Shown in pieces: positions 6,216 to 9,226 of a stretch of DNA of 9,226 nt. Each line of letters starts with the position of its first letter. Position 1 is the first letter of the stretch. Origin of the DNA: Flavobacterium sp. (GTDB lineage: Bacteria > Bacteroidota > Bacteroidia > Flavobacteriales > Flavobacteriaceae); NCBI GenBank assembly GCA_030682755.1, contig JAUXNR010000149.1, forward strand, positions 1 through 9,226, in the 5' to 3' direction. The translations under genes were made by a program, and so were the position numbers. The notes under the pieces are model-generated. The model worked only from the letters and a program-made list of their open reading frames with translations, was not told where the DNA came from and did not search any database.

Positions 6216-6680
6216 ATGGCTTTTAAAAATCAAGTTTTCGAATTGTTGCAACAAGGATTAGAAGAGAAACCGGAATTGTTTTTGATTGATTTTTCTATTT
6301 CTGATGCGAATAAAATAATGGTTACCCTTGATGGAGATCATGGTGTTACGCTTCAGGATTGTATTGATATCAGTAGAGCGATTGAGCACAATCTGGATAG
6401 GGAAGAGGTTGATTTTTCCTTAGAAGTAGCGTCTGCCGGAGTTTCAACCCCGTTAAAATCCATCAGACAGTATAAAAAAAATATAGGAAGGGTTTTGAAA
6501 GTAAAAACCAATTCTGAACAATTTGAAGCCACATTAGAATCAGTTTCAGAAGAAGCCATTACACTTACTTGGACAGCAAGAGAGCCCAAAAAAGTTGGAA
6601 AAGGGAAAGAAACCGTACAAAAAAAGGTAGAAATCCCTTTGAGTGACATAAAAGAAGCAATAGTTATAATAATATTTTAG
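6216..6680 (+). CDS. rimP: Ribosome maturation factor RimP
   Basis: RimP binds the 30S subunit during late assembly and is needed for its efficient maturation. The product from ATG 6216 has 154 residues, close to E. coli RimP (150). The N-terminal alpha/beta domain covers about 1-80 and includes [17 protein letters not shown] and the acidic [14 protein letters not shown] region. The family hallmark [12 protein letters not shown] (E. coli-type LEVSSPGLDRPL) follows. The C-terminal SH3-like barrel runs from about 85 on (GRVLKVKT ... [14 protein letters not shown]). An in-frame ATG at 6180 would add 12 residues ([12 protein letters not shown]), but these are the coding image of the hairpin at 6182-6202 and do not fit the family N-terminus, so 6216 is preferred. 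nusA starts 18 bp after the stop, forming the conserved rimP-nusA-infB operon. Confidence 0.94.
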   Translation: MAFKNQVFELLQQGLEEKPELFLIDFSISDANKIMVTLDGDHGVTLQDCIDISRAIEHNLDREEVDFSLEVASAGVSTPLKSIRQYKKNIGRVLKVKTNSEQFEATLESVSEEAITLTWTAREPKKVGKGKETVQKKVEIPLSDIKEAIVIIIF

Positions 6681-6698
6681 AAATTTTTACAATTTAGC

Positions 6699-7940
6699 AT
6701 GGAAAATTTAGCATTAATTGAATCATTTTCAGAGTTTAAAGACGACAAATCAATTGATCGTGTAACTTTAATGGCAATTTTAGAAGATGTTTTCAGAAAC
6801 GCTTTAAAAAAGAAATATGGATCGGATGATAATTTCGACATCATTATAAATCCTGATAAAGGAGATATGGAGATTTGGAGAAATCGTGTGGTTGTTGCAG
6901 ATGGTGAAGTTGAAGACGAAAACTCAGAAATTTCATTATCAGAAGCAAGAAAAATTGAGCCGGATTTTGAAGTTGGAGAAGATGTTTCTGAAGAAGTAAA
7001 ATTAATTGATTTGGGTAGAAGAGCGATTTTAGCCCTAAGACAAAATTTGATTTCTAAGATTCACGAACATGACAGTACCAACTTATACAAACATTTTAAA
7101 GATTTAATTGGCGAAATTTATACTGCTGAAGTGCACCATGTTCGTCCGAGAGTTGTAATTTTGGTAGATGATGACGGAAATGAAATTGTGCTTCCAAAAG
7201 AAAAGCAAATTCCATCTGATTTTTTCAGAAAAGGAGATAACGTAAAAGGAATCATTGAAGGAGTTGAATTAAAAGGAAACAAACCTCAAATCATTATGTC
7301 TAGAACTTCAGAAAAGTTCTTAGAAAAATTATTTGAACAAGAAATTCCTGAAATTTTTGACGGTTTGATTACTGTTAGAAAAGTGGTTAGAATACCGGGT
7401 GAAAAAGCGAAAGTAGCTGTAGATTCTTATGACGACAGAATTGATCCTGTTGGAGCCTGTGTGGGAATGAAAGGATCTAGAATTCATGGAATAGTTCGTG
7501 AATTAGGGAATGAAAACATAGATGTTATTAATTTCACATCAAACAGTCAGTTGTTTATTACAAGAGCTTTGAGTCCTGCAAAAGTTTCATCGATTAAAAT
7601 TGATGAAGATAAAAAAAGGGCAGAAGTATTTCTTAAATTAGAAGAAGTATCCAAAGCAATTGGTAGAGGAGGTCATAATATCAAACTAGCCGGACTTTTG
7701 TCAGGTTATGAGTTGGACGTAATACGTGAAGGAAGTGTTGCAGAAGAAGATGATGTTGAATTAACTGAATTCTCAGATGAAATCGACGGATGGGTAATTG
7801 ACGAATTTGCAAAAATTGGTTTGGATACCGCCCGTAGCATTTTAAAACAAAATGTTGAAGATTTAGTAAGAAGAACAGATTTGGAAGAAGAGACTATTCT
7901 TGAAGTGATGAGAATTTTAAAAGACGAGTTCGAAAATTAA
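6699..7940 (+). CDS. nusA: Transcription termination/antitermination factor NusA
   Basis: NusA binds RNA polymerase and nascent RNA and controls pausing, intrinsic termination and antitermination. Domains in order: an N-terminal RNAP-binding domain (about 1-125), an S1 domain (about 135-203, GEIYTAEV to IIMSRTS), KH1 with GMKG at 256-259, and KH2 with GRGG at 322-325. After an acidic stretch (AEEDDVELTEFSDE), about 45 C-terminal residues (IGLDTARSILKQNVEDLV...VMRILKDEF) resemble one helix-hairpin-helix acidic-repeat unit. At 413 aa it is shorter than E. coli NusA (495), which carries two such repeats; the short form is usual outside the gammaproteobacteria. The ATG at 6699 opens the conserved N-terminus (NLALIESFSEFKDDKSID). 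It lies 18 bp after rimP and 36 bp before infB, and is very likely co-transcribed with both. Confidence 0.97.
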   Translation: MENLALIESFSEFKDDKSIDRVTLMAILEDVFRNALKKKYGSDDNFDIIINPDKGDMEIWRNRVVVADGEVEDENSEISLSEARKIEPDFEVGEDVSEEVKLIDLGRRAILALRQNLISKIHEHDSTNLYKHFKDLIGEIYTAEVHHVRPRVVILVDDDGNEIVLPKEKQIPSDFFRKGDNVKGIIEGVELKGNKPQIIMSRTSEKFLEKLFEQEIPEIFDGLITVRKVVRIPGEKAKVAVDSYDDRIDPVGACVGMKGSRIHGIVRELGNENIDVINFTSNSQLFITRALSPAKVSSIKIDEDKKRAEVFLKLEEVSKAIGRGGHNIKLAGLLSGYELDVIREGSVAEEDDVELTEFSDEIDGWVIDEFAKIGLDTARSILKQNVEDLVRRTDLEEETILEVMRILKDEFEN

Positions 7941-7976
7941 TAAAGCATACAAAAAAGAATAAACTAAACAATTTAT

Positions 7977-9226
7977 ATGTCTGAAGAGAAGAATATAAGA
8001 ATAAATAAAGTTTTAAGAGAATTAAATATTTCTTTAGAGCGAGCGGTTGATTATCTTAAAGATAAAGGCGTGGCTATTGAAGCAAGTCCGAATACTAAAA
8101 TCTCTGAAGGCGTTTATGACATTCTTTGTAATGAATTTGCGGGAGATAAAGGGAAGAAGGAAGCTTCAAAAGAAGTGAGTGAGGAAAAACGCAAAGAAAA
8201 AGAAGCTTTACGTATTGAACGCGAAAAAGAAATTGAATTACAGAAAAAACAAGAAGAGGAAAAACAACGTCTTGAAGTTGTTAAAGCCAAAGCAATTGTA
8301 ACTGCTCCAAAAGCGGTAGGCCGAATTGATTTAGAGCCTAAAAAAGCGGTTGAGAAACCGGTTGAAAAAGCTATAGAAAAACCTGTAGAAAAAGTAATCG
8401 AGAAAGAAGAAGCTCCTGTAGTTGAGAAACAAGAAATTGTTGCAAAAGAAGAAGTTGTTGTTCCAAAAGTTGAGGAAGAAGTTAAAGTAGAAAAAACAGT
8501 AGAACCTAAAGTTACTAAAGTTGAAAAGCCTACAGAACAAACCGAATCTCCTGCTGATGAAGCATCTCCTGAAGACGATAAAATTGCAACAAAATACCAT
8601 AAGCTTTCCGGTACTACTTCAACAGGGCAAAAAATTGATTTAAGTCAGTTCAATAAGCCTAAAAAGAAAAAGGAGGAGCCAAAAATTACTCCAAATTCAC
8701 AAAAGCCAAATACACCTGCCGGAGCCGGAGATCCTAATAAAAACAAAAGAAAAAGAATTGCACCAAAGCCAGGTTTTGGAGGCAATGCTAATGCGGGTCA
8801 AAACACTTCAGGTGGTGGCGGAGCAAAAATAACACCAAGACCTCAAGGGGGTGGCGGTATGTTTAAAAGCGGAAACCGTCCGGCTATAGTTGCAAAAGTA
8901 GAGCCAACGGAGGAAGAAGTACAAAAACAAATCCGCGAAACACTTGAAAAACTTCAAGGTAAAGGAAATAAAAGCAAAGCTTCAAAATACAGAAGAGATA
9001 AAAGAGATTCTCACCGTCAGAGAACGGACGATGAACAAAGAGCTATTGAAGAAGGAAGCAAAACCTTAAAAGTTACAGAGTTTGTAACTGTTGGTGAAAT
9101 TGCAACCATGATGGATGTGCCAATTACCAAAGTGATTGGAACATGTATGTCTCTTGGTATCATGGTAACCATGAACCAACGTTTGGATGCCGAAACATTA
9201 TCAATTGTGGCAGATGAGTTTGGATA
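7977..9226 (+). CDS. infB: Translation initiation factor IF-2, N-terminal part (cut by window end)
   Basis: IF-2 is the GTPase that brings initiator fMet-tRNA to the 30S subunit and promotes subunit joining. The frame is open from ATG 7977 to the window end: 416 codons plus 2 bases. Only the N-terminal region is present; the G domain and domains II-IV lie outside. Residues about 4-52 (IRINKVLRELNISLERAVDYLKDKGV) form a first IF2-N subdomain. A long charged Lys/Glu linker follows (about 60-200), with a short tandem motif VEKPVEKAIEKPVEKVIEK at 125-143. Then come a basic patch KNKRKRIAPKPG and a Gly-rich segment (about 266-294). Residues 364 to the end (LKVTEFVTVGEIATMMDVPITKVI...) are the conserved IF2-N subdomain just before the G domain. 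The start is supported by family fit and by the 36-bp gap after nusA. Confidence 0.96.
   Translation, partial: MSEEKNIRINKVLRELNISLERAVDYLKDKGVAIEASPNTKISEGVYDILCNEFAGDKGKKEASKEVSEEKRKEKEALRIEREKEIELQKKQEEEKQRLEVVKAKAIVTAPKAVGRIDLEPKKAVEKPVEKAIEKPVEKVIEKEEAPVVEKQEIVAKEEVVVPKVEEEVKVEKTVEPKVTKVEKPTEQTESPADEASPEDDKIATKYHKLSGTTSTGQKIDLSQFNKPKKKKEEPKITPNSQKPNTPAGAGDPNKNKRKRIAPKPGFGGNANAGQNTSGGGGAKITPRPQGGGGMFKSGNRPAIVAKVEPTEEEVQKQIRETLEKLQGKGNKSKASKYRRDKRDSHRQRTDDEQRAIEEGSKTLKVTEFVTVGEIATMMDVPITKVIGTCMSLGIMVTMNQRLDAETLSIVADEFG

Noticed and set aside
8331..8600. Open frame on the minus strand encoding a Phe/Asn-rich peptide.
   Set aside because: It is the antisense image of the Lys/Glu-rich infB linker, and its extreme composition is explained by that.

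Overview
The window reads as ordinary chromosome of an AT-rich Bacteroidota bacterium, most likely a Flavobacterium-like member of the Flavobacteriaceae. The evidence is the close match of every recognisable protein to flavobacterial forms, A/T-rich start contexts without Shine-Dalgarno sequences (sucA, sucB, rimP, nusA and infB all start after A/T stretches), and TAnnTTTG -7 promoter boxes of the Bacteroidota type upstream of sucA and rimP. The genus is inference; the phylum is fairly secure.

Layout. 85-435 (+) is a small unrecognised protein. It converges on and overlaps by 17 bp the 3' end of a secreted outer-membrane beta-barrel-like protein (419-952, -). That gene diverges from sucA (1071-3839, +), and two opposed -7-like boxes lie back to back in the shared gap. 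sucA is followed after 80 bp by sucB (3920-5149, +). The 80 bp gap carries heptamer repeats that can fold into a hairpin. A perfect 21-bp inverted repeat (5165-5207) ends sucB and, on the other strand, a tandem-domain universal stress protein gene (5223-6047, -). A divergent gap of 168 bp then leads to rimP (6216-6680), nusA (6699-7940) and infB (7977 to beyond the window end), all on +.

How the genes work together. sucA and sucB encode E1 and E2 of the 2-oxoglutarate dehydrogenase complex (TCA cycle, 2-oxoglutarate to succinyl-CoA). The shared E3 (lipoamide dehydrogenase) and succinyl-CoA synthetase are not in the window. rimP-nusA-infB is the widely conserved transcription/translation operon: 30S maturation, transcription elongation/termination, and initiator-tRNA delivery.

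I see no mobile element, CRISPR array, tRNA, rRNA, defence system or clearly new system. The items most worth a second look are regulatory: a terminator-shaped hairpin directly after the rimP promoter and before the rimP start, the opposed promoter boxes between sucA and the beta-barrel gene, and the heptamer-repeat hairpin inside sucA-sucB. No stretch longer than 300 bases lacks a gene. Bases 1-84 hold only a short direct repeat (AGGTAATG at 18-25 and 32-39) and no gene that I can support.
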